This document shows, one piece after another, positions 1 to 8,151 of a stretch of 42,301 nucleotides of DNA. The stretch covers positions 1-42,301 of the forward strand of contig CALKZT010000014.1 in assembly GCA_938002815.1 (NCBI GenBank), read 5' to 3'. The notes under the pieces were generated by a model, which worked only from the letters and a program-made list of their open reading frames with translations, did not search any database and was not told the DNA's origin. The stretch's first letter is position 1, and every line of letters begins with the position of its first letter. The stretch is from an uncultured bacterium (GTDB taxonomy: Bacteria; Desulfobacterota; DSM-4660; Desulfatiglandales; CALKZT01). A program made the translations under genes and the position numbers.

Positions 1-2
1 TG

Positions 3-1583
3 ATGGTGGTAAGGGTGACCCTTGTGTCACTCTTCCTCGGAGTATCTGCCATCCTCCATTTCACAGAAAGGGTCGACATCCCATACTCTAGGATCTCAGA
101 AAGGGCCCATTATATCCTAATAGCCTTTGTCTATTTTCTGAGCCTCTTTTGGGCACTCTTACTCAATAGAACCAGGAATAAGAGAAAACTTGCCTATCTT
201 CAACTCCTTTTCGATGCCCTTACAGTCACATGTATGGTCTATATCACCGGCGGTGTACAGAGCATCTTTTCCCTACTCTATTTCCTTGTTATAATGTCTG
301 CAGGTCTCATCTTGGGGAAAAGGGCCGGTTATATCCTGGCTTCCTTCTGCGCAATCCTCTATGGTGGGTTAGGAGATCTACACTACTATGGAATCATTTC
401 TCCTATGGGTTATTTTGGGACGCCTTTGACAGCTTATCCAGAAATCATGTTTTTCTATAGAATTGTAGTACACATATTTGCCTTCTATCTTGTTGCCTTT
501 TTGACAGGTCTTTTGTATCAAAGACTTAGTAGCAGCGTTAGGGAATTTAAGAGGCTTCAAAGCCTCACAAACAATTTGCTTCAGAATAATATCACAGGTA
601 TAGTTCTGGCTGACCAACAAGGAGAATTCCTTTTTACTAATCCCAAAGCAAAAAGGCTTCTTTTTGATGAGTCGAATAGATCAGATGGAAGTTTAGTTAA
701 TCACATTAAGGAACTATTGGGTAAGCTTAAATCCTCAAATTCTCTTTCTGTGAATACCTGGAAATTGTTGGAACTTCCCAATGAGAACGGTATGTCTTAC
801 TATCAGGTGATGTTGTCGCAGATAGCTTTGCCAGATGAGAGTAACACATTTTATGCAATATACATTCAAGATATAACCGAGATGAAAGTCCTTGAAGAGG
901 AGCTAAATAAGATGGAGAGCCTGGCAATGGTTGGAGGATTGGCAGCCAAGATAGCCCATGAGGTCAAAAACCCCCTTGCCATTATAAATACAGTGATGGA
1001 GATGTTACAGGAGGAAACTGGGTCAGCCGTGGGGAAGAGACTCTTTGAGATAGCATTTCGGGAGATAGGCAGAATCCAGGCCCTAATACACGATCTATTG
1101 ATGCTTGCCCGCCCTAAGAAGCCATTCTTTAAGGAGATCTATATTGGCGAATTCTTGGAAGAGCTGGTAAATGTGCTGAGGCCCATAAATACGAGAAGGA
1201 AGAGGATAGAGCTCCAAACAGATGTGGAAAAAGGGCTTAGGATCAAAACGGATCCAGAATTGCTGAGACAGGCCTTGACCAATGTGATCATAAATGGCCT
1301 GGAAGCTATAAGCACTGATGGGGAGGTAAAGGTGGCCGTGACCCTCATTGAAGAGGCCCATCAGAGTAGACACCTCTCCCTATCGGTCATAGACAGTGGG
1401 CCAGGTTTTTCAGAGGAGGCGATCAAGAACCTTTTTGTGCCCTTCTTTACAACCAAAGAGAAGGGCTCAGGATTGGGACTGGTTATCTCAAAGGGTATCC
1501 TAGAGAGCTTGGGCGCCTCTATTTCAGTAAAAAATCTAAGGCCCAAAGGGGCTCAGGTCACAATCCTTTTGCCTGTGAATTAG
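3..1583 (+). CDS. Membrane sensor histidine kinase, PilS/NtrB-like, 5' end cut by the window
   Basis: The reading frame gives 526 residues. The first ~180 are hydrophobic, with about six membrane segments as in PilS-type kinases. A PAS-like domain follows (~185-290, with IVLADQQGEFLFTN), then a HisKA domain with the phospho-acceptor His near residue 318 (AAKIAHEVKNPLAII). The HATPase domain shows an N box near 425 (ALTNVIINGLEAI), a G1 box (DSGPGFSE) and F/G2 boxes (FFTTKEKGSGLGL). It should autophosphorylate and pass phosphate to a response regulator, often a sigma-54 activator, which is not seen next to it here. The ATG at base 3 aligns inside the first membrane segment of PilS homologues (R-V-T-L-V-S-L-F-L-G), so the true start probably lies upstream of the window and the gene is incomplete. 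The ligand is unknown. It converges with the next gene across an 81-base gap in which I see no clear terminator. Confidence 0.85.
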   Translation: MVVRVTLVSLFLGVSAILHFTERVDIPYSRISERAHYILIAFVYFLSLFWALLLNRTRNKRKLAYLQLLFDALTVTCMVYITGGVQSIFSLLYFLVIMSAGLILGKRAGYILASFCAILYGGLGDLHYYGIISPMGYFGTPLTAYPEIMFFYRIVVHIFAFYLVAFLTGLLYQRLSSSVREFKRLQSLTNNLLQNNITGIVLADQQGEFLFTNPKAKRLLFDESNRSDGSLVNHIKELLGKLKSSNSLSVNTWKLLELPNENGMSYYQVMLSQIALPDESNTFYAIYIQDITEMKVLEEELNKMESLAMVGGLAAKIAHEVKNPLAIINTVMEMLQEETGSAVGKRLFEIAFREIGRIQALIHDLLMLARPKKPFFKEIYIGEFLEELVNVLRPINTRRKRIELQTDVEKGLRIKTDPELLRQALTNVIINGLEAISTDGEVKVAVTLIEEAHQSRHLSLSVIDSGPGFSEEAIKNLFVPFFTTKEKGSGLGLVISKGILESLGASISVKNLRPKGAQVTILLPVN

Positions 1584-1664
1584 ATACCTCATCGCCCCCG
1601 GGCCTTAGGACAACTTTACCTCCTCAACTCCCCTTGCCCTCTCTTAGCGTGCAACATGCCCAAA

Positions 1665-3182
1665 TTAGAAGTATTTCCCTATGTCCAAATCTTTGTATTT
1701 GCCTATGTACTTATCATTGTAATAAGTATCACAATTGTTATTAGAGCAATTATAAAGTATGTTATTATTCCTGAAACTTAATTTTAACTTGGCAGAAAGC
1801 AAATTACCATTTGAGTCGATATTCAATGGATTAATCGTCTGGATGAAAACTTTTCCGTTAACAAGGTCACTATGCATTTTTCCATTTACACTTATAGTAA
1901 GACTGCCATTGTAAGACATAGCAAAATTCATCTTATAATCATCATATACTACTCTGACCCAGTCAGAATTGCCTTCCTTGACAAAAGTAGCACCTTTGAT
2001 GGTAGCATTAAATGACAAAGAATTATAAGACTCATATATGTTGCTGTAGCTAATTGTAAGCATTGGAATATTAATCGCTACCTCTTCATTCTTTAAATTA
2101 GCTTTTATGTTGATATTGTTCATAGTGACATTAGCTGACGTGGCATATCCATAGTTTCCGGGAATATAAATTGTCATCTTTCCGTTCATAAGGATCCCAT
2201 CCATATAACATTGGTTCATCGTTACTTTCATATCTAAGTTTTGAATGTCATATACGGAGTTTGGTTGATCTGGTCCATTCCACGAGACAGAAAAATTTAT
2301 GCTACCCGATTGACACTGCTCAGAGAAGGTGAGACCGGCATAAAGACCCTTTGGGGTTTGAATATATTCCTCCAGAAGGGACTGAAGTAAGCCGCCCAGG
2401 GGCCCTGAGAGAGGTGGAACCAAATTGAAACTCTTCAAGCCCGTAGTATCCTCTGCGAGATCCACTACATCAAAAGGGCTCCCCCCAAAAAGTGCACTCC
2501 CGGATACAGAGAGGAAAGTTCCATCAAGTGCCTGGAGGGCATCTGTCTCTTTCAGAAATGCCTCAGCTGTATCCAAGGTAGCGTTGGTCTTGGAGTTTAC
2601 CCAGAACCCTTCATAAGGTTTTATCTCAGTAAGTACTTCAAAGCCCTTAAAGGAAGCATACTGCTCCGTATCTCCCCCTGGCAGAAAGACCCTCCAGCTC
2701 TGTTTCGCCGTATCCCATGACCAGACACTTTCAAACTTTGAAGGGTCCTCAAAGAGCTGATCCACATACACCTTGTTCAGTGATCTTGTACCCTTTAGAT
2801 TCCATTTCTCTGAAAGAGAAAGGATCCCGTCCTCTACCATCGAACTTTCGGGGCAATCTGGTATCGAGGTCTGGCTCTTTGCGTTTACCCAAAAACCCTC
2901 CCCCGGCTCGATATTTGTTAGGACATAAAAACCTTTTTGGTTGGCATACCCACTTGTATCCTGGCCCGGTAAGTAGACGGCCCATTTGTTACCTTGCCAT
3001 TTCCAGACCGAGTTGATTGAATTAGGGGAAAAGACACTGGAAGGGATTGTGGAACACTTATTGGACAACAAATTCCACTTCTCATTGATAGTTAGGGCAC
3101 CCAGAGGATGGGGCGCTAAGAAGAGAAAAAAACCCAAAAACCACAGAAGAGAAGTGATCTGCACAATTCTCCATGGCTTCAT
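1665..3182 (-). CDS. Secreted protein with two tryptophan-rich GFWVN repeats
   Basis: This encodes 505 residues from the ATG at 3182, preceded by a strong AAGGAGG; a longer frame adds nine residues but lacks that ribosome site. Residues 1-29 form a signal peptide (MKPW..., hydrophobic core, cleavage near PLGA-L). Two copies of a ~80-residue repeat follow, about 31-110 and 120-205. Each runs W-N-L ... S-V-W-x-W ... W-x-V-x-L-P-G ... YA-x2-KGF ... L-x2-I-x-P-x-EGFWVN. The same repeat occurs twice in the protein at 10434-14876. The C-terminal ~300 residues are Asn/Ser/Tyr-rich with alternating beta-strand character and no family I recognise. It is probably exported to the periplasm or cell surface, as a structural or binding protein. 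A perfect-consensus promoter lies just upstream. Function is unknown. Confidence 0.8.
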   Translation of the reverse strand: MKPWRIVQITSLLWFLGFFLFLAPHPLGALTINEKWNLLSNKCSTIPSSVFSPNSINSVWKWQGNKWAVYLPGQDTSGYANQKGFYVLTNIEPGEGFWVNAKSQTSIPDCPESSMVEDGILSLSEKWNLKGTRSLNKVYVDQLFEDPSKFESVWSWDTAKQSWRVFLPGGDTEQYASFKGFEVLTEIKPYEGFWVNSKTNATLDTAEAFLKETDALQALDGTFLSVSGSALFGGSPFDVVDLAEDTTGLKSFNLVPPLSGPLGGLLQSLLEEYIQTPKGLYAGLTFSEQCQSGSINFSVSWNGPDQPNSVYDIQNLDMKVTMNQCYMDGILMNGKMTIYIPGNYGYATSANVTMNNINIKANLKNEEVAINIPMLTISYSNIYESYNSLSFNATIKGATFVKEGNSDWVRVVYDDYKMNFAMSYNGSLTISVNGKMHSDLVNGKVFIQTINPLNIDSNGNLLSAKLKLSFRNNNILYNCSNNNCDTYYNDKYIGKYKDLDIGKYF

Positions 3183-3214
3183 AGAGCACACCTCCTTATG
3201 TGATCCCAATTTAA

Positions 3215-3243
3215 ATTATACCAAAAAGATCTCTTTATGTCAA
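3215..3243 (-). promoter_or_regulatory. Consensus sigma-70 promoter for the secreted repeat protein
   Basis: On the minus strand, TTGACA (3243-3238) is followed after exactly 17 bases by TATAAT (3220-3215). Transcription would start near 3208, about 26 bases before the ATG at 3182, with AAGGAGG in the short leader. Both hexamers match the consensus in every position, which suggests strong housekeeping expression. Confidence 0.8.
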
Positions 3244-3580
3244 CTAAAAGCCAAAACCAAAACCCTTTTAGGTCTACCATGGTAAGAACTGGACCAGATG
3301 GACACCATGGCTTCTCATAAGCCCTCGACAAGCCCTGACGGACTAAACCACCTTGAGATCACCCCCTTCTATTTCACAAACACCCCAATACTTCCCTGCC
3401 CTGATTCGGCGAACATATTTTTTTAGGGGTTAACTATTGCGAATATTCTACCCATTCTGAGTTAGCTCAGAAGAGGCATTACAAAAAAGACCCTTGACCC
3501 CAGATTAAGCCCTTTTATTTCTGAAGAGAGTAACTATAATCAAAATATTAATAGCGATTAAATCCAGAAGGAGGAAACTG
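3244..3580. other. Intergenic region between divergent genes
   Basis: This is the spacer between the secreted repeat protein (minus) and the HesB-like selenoprotein (plus). I find no reading frame with coding character. The only regulatory candidate for the plus-strand gene is a TATAAT at 3535-3540, 40 bases before the ATG, without a good -35 hexamer at the right spacing; a TTGACC at 3494-3499 is too far away at 35 bases. A strong AAGGAGG sits just before the ATG at 3581. Confidence 0.4.
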
Positions 3581-3901
3581 ATGTTAGAGGTAACAGAGCA
3601 TGCAGACCAGATGATAAGAGAGTTTTTAAAGGATAGGCCAAGCATTCCGCCTATCAGAATAATGTTATCCCAAGGCGGTTGAGCGGGCCCAACCTTAGGA
3701 ATGGTTCTGGATGAACCAAAAGAAGAGGATGAGGTATTCCATTTAAGGGGGATCACCTACCTGGTGGATAGGGATCTCTACGAAAAGGCAAAACCCATAA
3801 TGGTTGACTATGTAGTCTCCCCTTTTGGCTCAGGGTTTCAGATCAAATCCAATCTCAACTTGGGCGGTGGATCCTGCGGCGGAAGTTGCTCCACCTGTTA
3901 A
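3581..3901 (+). CDS. HesB/IscA-like selenoprotein with in-frame TGA (Sec34)
   Basis: Reading from ATG 3581 (AAGGAGG eight bases upstream) gives 106 residues with a TGA at codon 34 (3680-3682) and a TAA end at 3899-3901. The residues around the TGA read LSQGG-U-AGPTLGMVLDE, exactly where HesB/IscA-like proteins carry a conserved cysteine, and the frame is alignable on both sides. The C-terminus GGGSCGGSCSTC is Cys-rich, as in A-type Fe-S carriers. HesB-like proteins with Sec at this position are a known selenoprotein family in anaerobic deltaproteobacteria. Likely role: Fe-S cluster or metal handling, with Sec as a ligand or redox residue. Automatic annotation would probably truncate it to the part starting at 3701 or call it a pseudogene. 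A hairpin follows the TGA (3703-3717). It is probably monocistronic, because a strong hairpin follows the stop. Confidence 0.85.
3703..3717 (+). promoter_or_regulatory. Candidate bacterial SECIS hairpin
   Basis: GGTTC (3703-3707), loop TGGAT, GAACC (3713-3717) forms a perfect 5-bp stem. It starts 20 bases after the in-frame TGA, with its loop about 25 bases downstream, inside the usual window for bacterial SECIS elements. An alternative pairing of AACC at 3691-3694 with GGTT at 3703-3706 is also possible. Folding was not computed. Confidence 0.5.
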
Positions 3902-3904
3902 GCG

Positions 3905-3930
3905 TAGGCACCTGATCTTTCAGGTGCCTA
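3905..3930 (+). terminator. Perfect 11-bp hairpin between selenoprotein gene and rsmG fusion
   Basis: TAGGCACCTGA (3905-3915), loop TCTT (3916-3919), TCAGGTGCCTA (3920-3930) starts four bases after the selenoprotein stop codon. There is no U-run after it, so it is not a canonical intrinsic terminator. It may terminate, stabilise the selenoprotein mRNA 3' end, or hide the weak ribosome site of the next gene, whose ATG is at 3943. Confidence 0.6.
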
Positions 3931-3942
3931 TAACCCATTTGG

Positions 3943-5388
3943 ATGACCAATAAGGATCATCTCAGGATACTCTTCCAAAGATCAGGCCTCAGGCTTACGC
4001 GAGAGCAGACCCAGCTCTTTTGGCGCTTTCACTCCCTTTTGAGGGAAAAGAGCAGAGAATCAGATCTCACAAGGATCTATAACTTTGAAAACATGGTGAT
4101 AAAACACTATGTGGACTGTGCCATAGTCCCCAGCTTGGTGGAGCTACCCTCGGAACTACTTGACCTTGGCACAGGTGCAGGGTTCCCTGGTATTCCAATC
4201 AAGATTATGATGCCTCAAATTAGGCTTACCCTCGTAGAGACAAGGCAGGAGCGTGTAGAATTCTTGGAAGAGGTATTAGAGGAACTTGAGCTAAAGGACG
4301 TTACTCTGATCAAAAAGAAGCTCTCCGGCCCAATTGGAAAAAGATTCGAAGGTGTTATAACAAGGGCTTTGGAGGATATAACCAGCACACTAAGAAGAGT
4401 GCTTGAGGTGTTGGAGCCCAATGGAAAAGTAATTTTTATGAAAGGCCCTAATTGCGATGAAGAAATAGAAGAAGCCAAAGAAAATATGGGCGCCTTTTAT
4501 GCTCTCTATAAAGACATACATTATACGATACCAGAGACCACTTACAGGAGAAGACTTTTGGTCTACAGGAAAAATGATGTTCCTTTCAGAGACCTCAAAG
4601 AGATAACCAGTTCGGATAATAAGACATACAAACTCTTTAAAAGCCTTCTCACATCAAAAGGGATAGAGAAAAGCTCTCTTTTTTTGATGTGGGGATCAAA
4701 AGTTGTAAAAGAAACAATCCAAGATCACATAACGCATATAGAAGGAGTAATATTAAGGCAAGGAGGACCCTTCCCAGAGTCAATATTAATAGATTCTCCG
4801 TATTTTAGGCTCTCAAAGGAGCTTTTTGACCAACTGGATCCCTTTGGAACATCTTATCCTATCCTCCTACTCAAAAAACCTAAAATAAGGCCATTTGGGG
4901 ATATGCCCAGAAAAGGCCCCATCCTTGCCATACCCTTCCAGGATCCTTCAAACGTGGGAGCAGTAATCAGGACCTCTCTTGCTATGGGAGTAAGGAATCT
5001 TTTGCTGACAGAATCCTGTGCAAGCCCTTTTCATCCCAAGGCGGTGAGGGCCTCTGGACCGTGTATCCTAAGTGTAGAGCTTTTTGGTAGGCCGAAGTTA
5101 GAGGAGCTCAGGGCATTAAGGCTACCCATCGTGGGGCTTGCTACCCCACCCAAAGGGGTAGACCTCTTACGTTTTGGGTTTCCTGAAGATTTTATATTGC
5201 TTCCGGGCCTGGAAGGGCCTGGGTTGCCCCTTGAGATGGCGGATCAGCTCATCTCCATCCCCATGGAAGATGGGGTGGAATCCCTGAATGTGGGTGTGGC
5301 AACGGCCATTGCCCTCTTTTGGTGGAGGGCCAGAAGGGACCTCAGAGGTCCTCTATCAATTCCTCTGAAGGTGGGGGAGGGAGCTTAG
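3943..5388 (+). CDS. rsmG: RsmG 16S rRNA m7G methyltransferase fused to SpoU/TrmH-type 2'-O-methyltransferase
   Basis: The protein has 481 residues. Residues 1-~210 match RsmG (GidB), which methylates G527 of 16S rRNA: SAM motif LLDLGTGAGFPGIPI at 73-87 and the MKG motif near 166-168. RsmG alone is usually ~210 residues. Residues ~220-325 resemble the substrate-binding domain before SpoU enzymes (YKLFKSLLTSKGIEKS). Residues ~329-460 carry SPOUT motifs in order: IPFQDPSNVGAVIRT, LLPGLEGPGLP, IPMEDGVESLNVGVA. The SpoU half should make a 2'-O-methylribose in rRNA or tRNA; the target is unknown. No stop or frame shift separates the halves. The ATG has no good Shine-Dalgarno sequence, and the hairpin at 3905-3930 precedes it. 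The 3' end overlaps korC by 47 bases on the opposite strand. Confidence 0.9.
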   Translation: MTNKDHLRILFQRSGLRLTREQTQLFWRFHSLLREKSRESDLTRIYNFENMVIKHYVDCAIVPSLVELPSELLDLGTGAGFPGIPIKIMMPQIRLTLVETRQERVEFLEEVLEELELKDVTLIKKKLSGPIGKRFEGVITRALEDITSTLRRVLEVLEPNGKVIFMKGPNCDEEIEEAKENMGAFYALYKDIHYTIPETTYRRRLLVYRKNDVPFRDLKEITSSDNKTYKLFKSLLTSKGIEKSSLFLMWGSKVVKETIQDHITHIEGVILRQGGPFPESILIDSPYFRLSKELFDQLDPFGTSYPILLLKKPKIRPFGDMPRKGPILAIPFQDPSNVGAVIRTSLAMGVRNLLLTESCASPFHPKAVRASGPCILSVELFGRPKLEELRALRLPIVGLATPPKGVDLLRFGFPEDFILLPGLEGPGLPLEMADQLISIPMEDGVESLNVGVATAIALFWWRARRDLRGPLSIPLKVGEGA

Positions 5389-5935
5389 AGAGCTTAATCT
5401 TTTTAGCCGCCCTGATCCCTGCTTCAAAGGCTTTCAGGTTCAGGGCCTCTGTTGCCTTCGGGACCCGGGCAGAGATGGCTCTTTCAAATGAGGTTTTCTT
5501 AATGATCTTAATGAGCCCACATATCACCCCAAGGCTCACCAAATTTGCAGCCATGCTCTTTCCCGTCTCTTCTATGGCAATCTCTGTAATGGGGATCTTA
5601 ATTACCCTCCCCTCTGGTACATGGACCACATTGCTGGTATCCACCACAATAAAACCATCCCCCTTTATCTCTTCCTTATGCCTGTTTAATCCTTCCTGGT
5701 TTAGTGCCACAAGGATGTCAGGGGAGATCACAAAAGGGTAGTCTATGGGCTCCTTGCTGATCACCACCTCTGCCATGCTATAGCCACCCCTGGCCTCTGG
5801 CCCGTAATTTTGACTTTGGGCCGCATAGAGTCCTTCAAATTGTCCTGCTGCCTCTGCAAGTATTATGGAGGCCAGAACAACACCTTGGCCACCTGAACCT
5901 GTTATCCTTATTTCGTATCTCAGGGAGTTCGTCAT
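5342..5935 (-). CDS. korC: 2-oxoacid:ferredoxin oxidoreductase, gamma subunit
   Basis: This 197-residue protein is of the PorG/KorC type. The N-terminus YEIRITGSGGQGVVLASIIL is the family's glycine-rich signature, followed by AAQSQNYGPEARGG and a C-terminal helical tail. It is the small subunit of the enzyme that oxidatively decarboxylates a 2-oxoacid (most likely 2-oxoglutarate) to the acyl-CoA and reduces ferredoxin, or runs in reverse in the reductive TCA direction. Its ATG overlaps the korB stop as ATGA, so translation is coupled. It is last in the operon dtd-korD-korA-korB-korC and its end overlaps the rsmG fusion gene convergently. The cytoplasmic complex would be KorABCD. Substrate assignment to 2-oxoglutarate rather than a branched-chain or aromatic oxoacid is by subunit layout only. 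Confidence 0.88.
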   Translation of the reverse strand: MTNSLRYEIRITGSGGQGVVLASIILAEAAGQFEGLYAAQSQNYGPEARGGYSMAEVVISKEPIDYPFVISPDILVALNQEGLNRHKEEIKGDGFIVVDTSNVVHVPEGRVIKIPITEIAIEETGKSMAANLVSLGVICGLIKIIKKTSFERAISARVPKATEALNLKAFEAGIRAAKKIKLSKLPPPPSEELIEDL

Positions 5936-6759
5936 GACTTACTCTTTTCCTTCACCTGCAGATAATCTTCCATATAGACGGGCTTTTCCACATCTGCCAG
6001 TATACCTATGACAAACTTGTCCTTTATCTCCTTTGGATCCATTGTGTCTGCCTTTTCTTTCTTTACGGAATTTTCCTTCAGATAGGTCATCATTGCCACA
6101 GGATCCGCCAGCTTATTTCTCCTGCCATATTGTACAGGGCAGGTGGAGATCACCTCCACAAGGCTAAACCCTCTTTTCTTTAGGGCAGCCTCAATCATAC
6201 CCTCCAATAGCTGTGCATGGTATACAGTAGCCCTTGCCACAAAGGAGGCACCTGCCACCACAGCCAACTCAGAGATGGGAAAGGCATGCTCAATGTTTCC
6301 GTATGGAGATGTAGTGGCATATGCGCCATAGGGGGTAGTGGAGCTGAACTGGCCCCCTGTCATTCCATATATCTGGTTATTGACTATGATGGCATTGATA
6401 TCCACATTCCTCCTGGCTGCATGTATCAGGTGATTTCCGCCAATGGAAAGGGCATCCCCATCCCCCATCACTACCACCACGGTGAGCTCAGGTTTCACCA
6501 GTTTGATCCCTGTGGCAAAGGTAAGGGCCCTTCCGTGGGTAGTATGGAGGGTGTTGAAGTCCACATATACACTCATCCTTCCAGAGCACCCAATGCCTGA
6601 GACGAGTACAACCTGGTCCTTTGAAAGCCCTACTGCATCTATTGCCCTAATGAGACCCCCAAGCACAATCCCATTACCGCAACCAGGGCACCAAACATGG
6701 GGAAACTTCTTGTCGTGGCGGAGATATTCATGGATGAGTTTTGTGATGGGCTTTTTCAT
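5932..6759 (-). CDS. korB: 2-oxoacid:ferredoxin oxidoreductase, beta (TPP-binding) subunit
   Basis: This encodes 275 residues from the ATG at 6759, where GGGAGG lies seven bases upstream; five residues of a longer frame are rejected. The motif HVWCPGCGNG holds an Fe-S-type Cys pair (C24, C27). The thiamine diphosphate/Mg site is GDGDALSIGG followed by NNQIYGMTGGQ, as in KorB/PorB. A C-terminal region with STCPVQYGRRN follows. The subunit binds thiamine diphosphate and decarboxylates the 2-oxoacid. The start codon overlaps the korA stop (ATGA) and its stop overlaps the korC start in the same way, which should give equal subunit production. Confidence 0.9.
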   Translation of the reverse strand: MKKPITKLIHEYLRHDKKFPHVWCPGCGNGIVLGGLIRAIDAVGLSKDQVVLVSGIGCSGRMSVYVDFNTLHTTHGRALTFATGIKLVKPELTVVVVMGDGDALSIGGNHLIHAARRNVDINAIIVNNQIYGMTGGQFSSTTPYGAYATTSPYGNIEHAFPISELAVVAGASFVARATVYHAQLLEGMIEAALKKRGFSLVEVISTCPVQYGRRNKLADPVAMMTYLKENSVKKEKADTMDPKEIKDKFVIGILADVEKPVYMEDYLQVKEKSKS

Positions 6760-7916
6760 TTTAGCTCCTCCCACATCTGCAAGATGGCAGCCAGTATCTC
6801 CTGTGGTTTAATACCTTGTCCGTCTATCCTGTTTAGCTTATAGACCTTAGTCATACACTCATTCACCCTCTTTACCTCTCTACTGATCTGGCCCAGATTC
6901 ATCTCTGGCACCAAGACCCCTTTGCTCTTGGAAAGGACTCCCTGAACCGTTCTCTTTGGGAAGGGGAAGAGGGTTATCAACTGAAGGAGTCCAGCCTTTA
7001 TTCCCCTATCCCTTGCCTCTCTAATTGCCCTTTTGGCTGCCCTTGCCACAGAACCATAGGCAATTACAGCATATTCTGCATCCTCCAGCATAAAACCTGA
7101 GGTAATAAAGATCTCTTGGAAGCCCTGGGTGATCTTCCTAAAAAGCCTTGACATAAAGGAAGTTATCTCGTCTACCCGCTGTGTGGGAAAACCCCTAACA
7201 TCGTGTATCAGACCTGTGACATGGTACCTATAGCCGTCCCCAAAGGCAGCCATTGGGGGAACCCCTGTGGGGTTATCCTGATACGGGATATACCATTCAG
7301 GGGGCATGGTGGGTTTTACCCTGTCGACGATCTTGAGAGTGCCGGGATCCGGAAGTTCTATTGTCTCCCTGGTGTGTGCCACTATGGCATCCGAAAGGAG
7401 GATCACCGGTACCCTATATTTCTCAGAGAGGTTAAACGCCTCCACGGTGAGGGTAAAGCAGTCCCATACAGAAGAGGCGGCTAAGACTATTATGGGGTGA
7501 TCACCATGGGTCCCCCACCTTGCCTGGAGCACATCCCCCTGGGCCGGACTTGTGGGCAGCCCTGTACTTGGGCCTGCCCTCATGACATTTACTATGACAC
7601 AGGGGATCTCAGCGATACACCCAAAACCCAGGTTTTCCTGCATGAGTGAAAACCCAGGTCCGCTTGTGGCTGTCATGGCCTTGGCCCCTGCTAAGGAGGC
7701 CCCAAGCACAGCACCCAAAGAGGCAATTTCGTCTTCCATCTGGATAAATACACCACCCACCTGGGGCATCCTCTCTGCAAATAATTCAGCTATCTCAGAA
7801 GCAGGTGTAATGGGGTATCCGGCAAAAAATCTGCAACCAGCAGCAAGGGCACCTTCCACCACTGCTTCATTCCCCTGAATCAGCCTTCTAACCTTTCTGA
7901 CATTGGTCCTTGACAT
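6756..7916 (-). CDS. korA: 2-oxoacid:ferredoxin oxidoreductase, alpha subunit
   Basis: The protein has 386 residues. The N-terminal pyrimidine-binding domain shows GNEAVVEGALAAG and FAGYPITPASEIAE, the second being the hallmark of KorA/PorA. The acid residue of QMEDEIASLGAVLG activates TPP in the family. Further conserved parts are TATSGPGFSLMQENLG and RAGPSTGLPTSPAQGD, as in 2-oxoglutarate-type alpha subunits that lack a fused gamma domain. A transketolase C-like domain follows (~270-386). It begins one base after the korD stop and ends coupled to korB. Together with korB it forms the active site. Assignment to KGOR is favoured over POR because the alpha subunit is short and the ferredoxin subunit is separate. 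Confidence 0.9.
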   Translation of the reverse strand: MSRTNVRKVRRLIQGNEAVVEGALAAGCRFFAGYPITPASEIAELFAERMPQVGGVFIQMEDEIASLGAVLGASLAGAKAMTATSGPGFSLMQENLGFGCIAEIPCVIVNVMRAGPSTGLPTSPAQGDVLQARWGTHGDHPIIVLAASSVWDCFTLTVEAFNLSEKYRVPVILLSDAIVAHTRETIELPDPGTLKIVDRVKPTMPPEWYIPYQDNPTGVPPMAAFGDGYRYHVTGLIHDVRGFPTQRVDEITSFMSRLFRKITQGFQEIFITSGFMLEDAEYAVIAYGSVARAAKRAIREARDRGIKAGLLQLITLFPFPKRTVQGVLSKSKGVLVPEMNLGQISREVKRVNECMTKVYKLNRIDGQGIKPQEILAAILQMWEELK

Positions 7917-7917
7917 G

Positions 7918-8142
7918 TCAATTCCTCTGATCCTTCTCTGTTATGGATATGGCGAAATCAGGACAGTGGAGTTCACAAAACCTGCAACCTATGCAGTCCT
8001 GGGGCCGTGCCACTATGGGCGCACCTTTGGGGTCTCTGTCAAAGACCTTTTTGGGGCAAAATGCCACACAGATGCCGCACTGCTTGCACCAGTCCCTGAA
8101 TATCGTGTGACCATATCTCTTCTCTCTTCTGGTCTCCTCCAT
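7918..8142 (-). CDS. korD: Ferredoxin-like delta subunit of 2-oxoacid oxidoreductase
   Basis: This 74-residue protein has two [4Fe-4S] ferredoxin motifs: CKQCGICVAFCPKKVF (CxxCxxCxxxCP) and DCIGCRFCELHCPDFAI. It would carry electrons from the KorB active site to free ferredoxin. AGGGG eight bases before the ATG overlaps the end of dtd, and the stop is one base from the korA start, so the cluster is one transcript. No frame shift or missing cysteine is seen. Confidence 0.9.
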   Translation of the reverse strand: MEETRREKRYGHTIFRDWCKQCGICVAFCPKKVFDRDPKGAPIVARPQDCIGCRFCELHCPDFAISITEKDQRN

Positions 8143-8151
8143 AAGGCACCC

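Noticed and set aside
3494-3540. TTGACC ... TATAAT as a promoter pair for the selenoprotein
   Set aside because: The spacing is 35 bases, far outside 16-18. Only the TATAAT alone is kept as a weak candidate.
3701-3901. A 66-residue protein starting at ATG 3701
   Set aside because: It is only the part of the HesB-like selenoprotein after the Sec codon. The upstream in-frame sequence from 3581 is homologous and has the ribosome site.
5932-7916. Long plus-strand frames antisense to korA/korB
   Set aside because: They are mirror frames of strongly conserved genes, with no ribosome sites or recognisable motifs.
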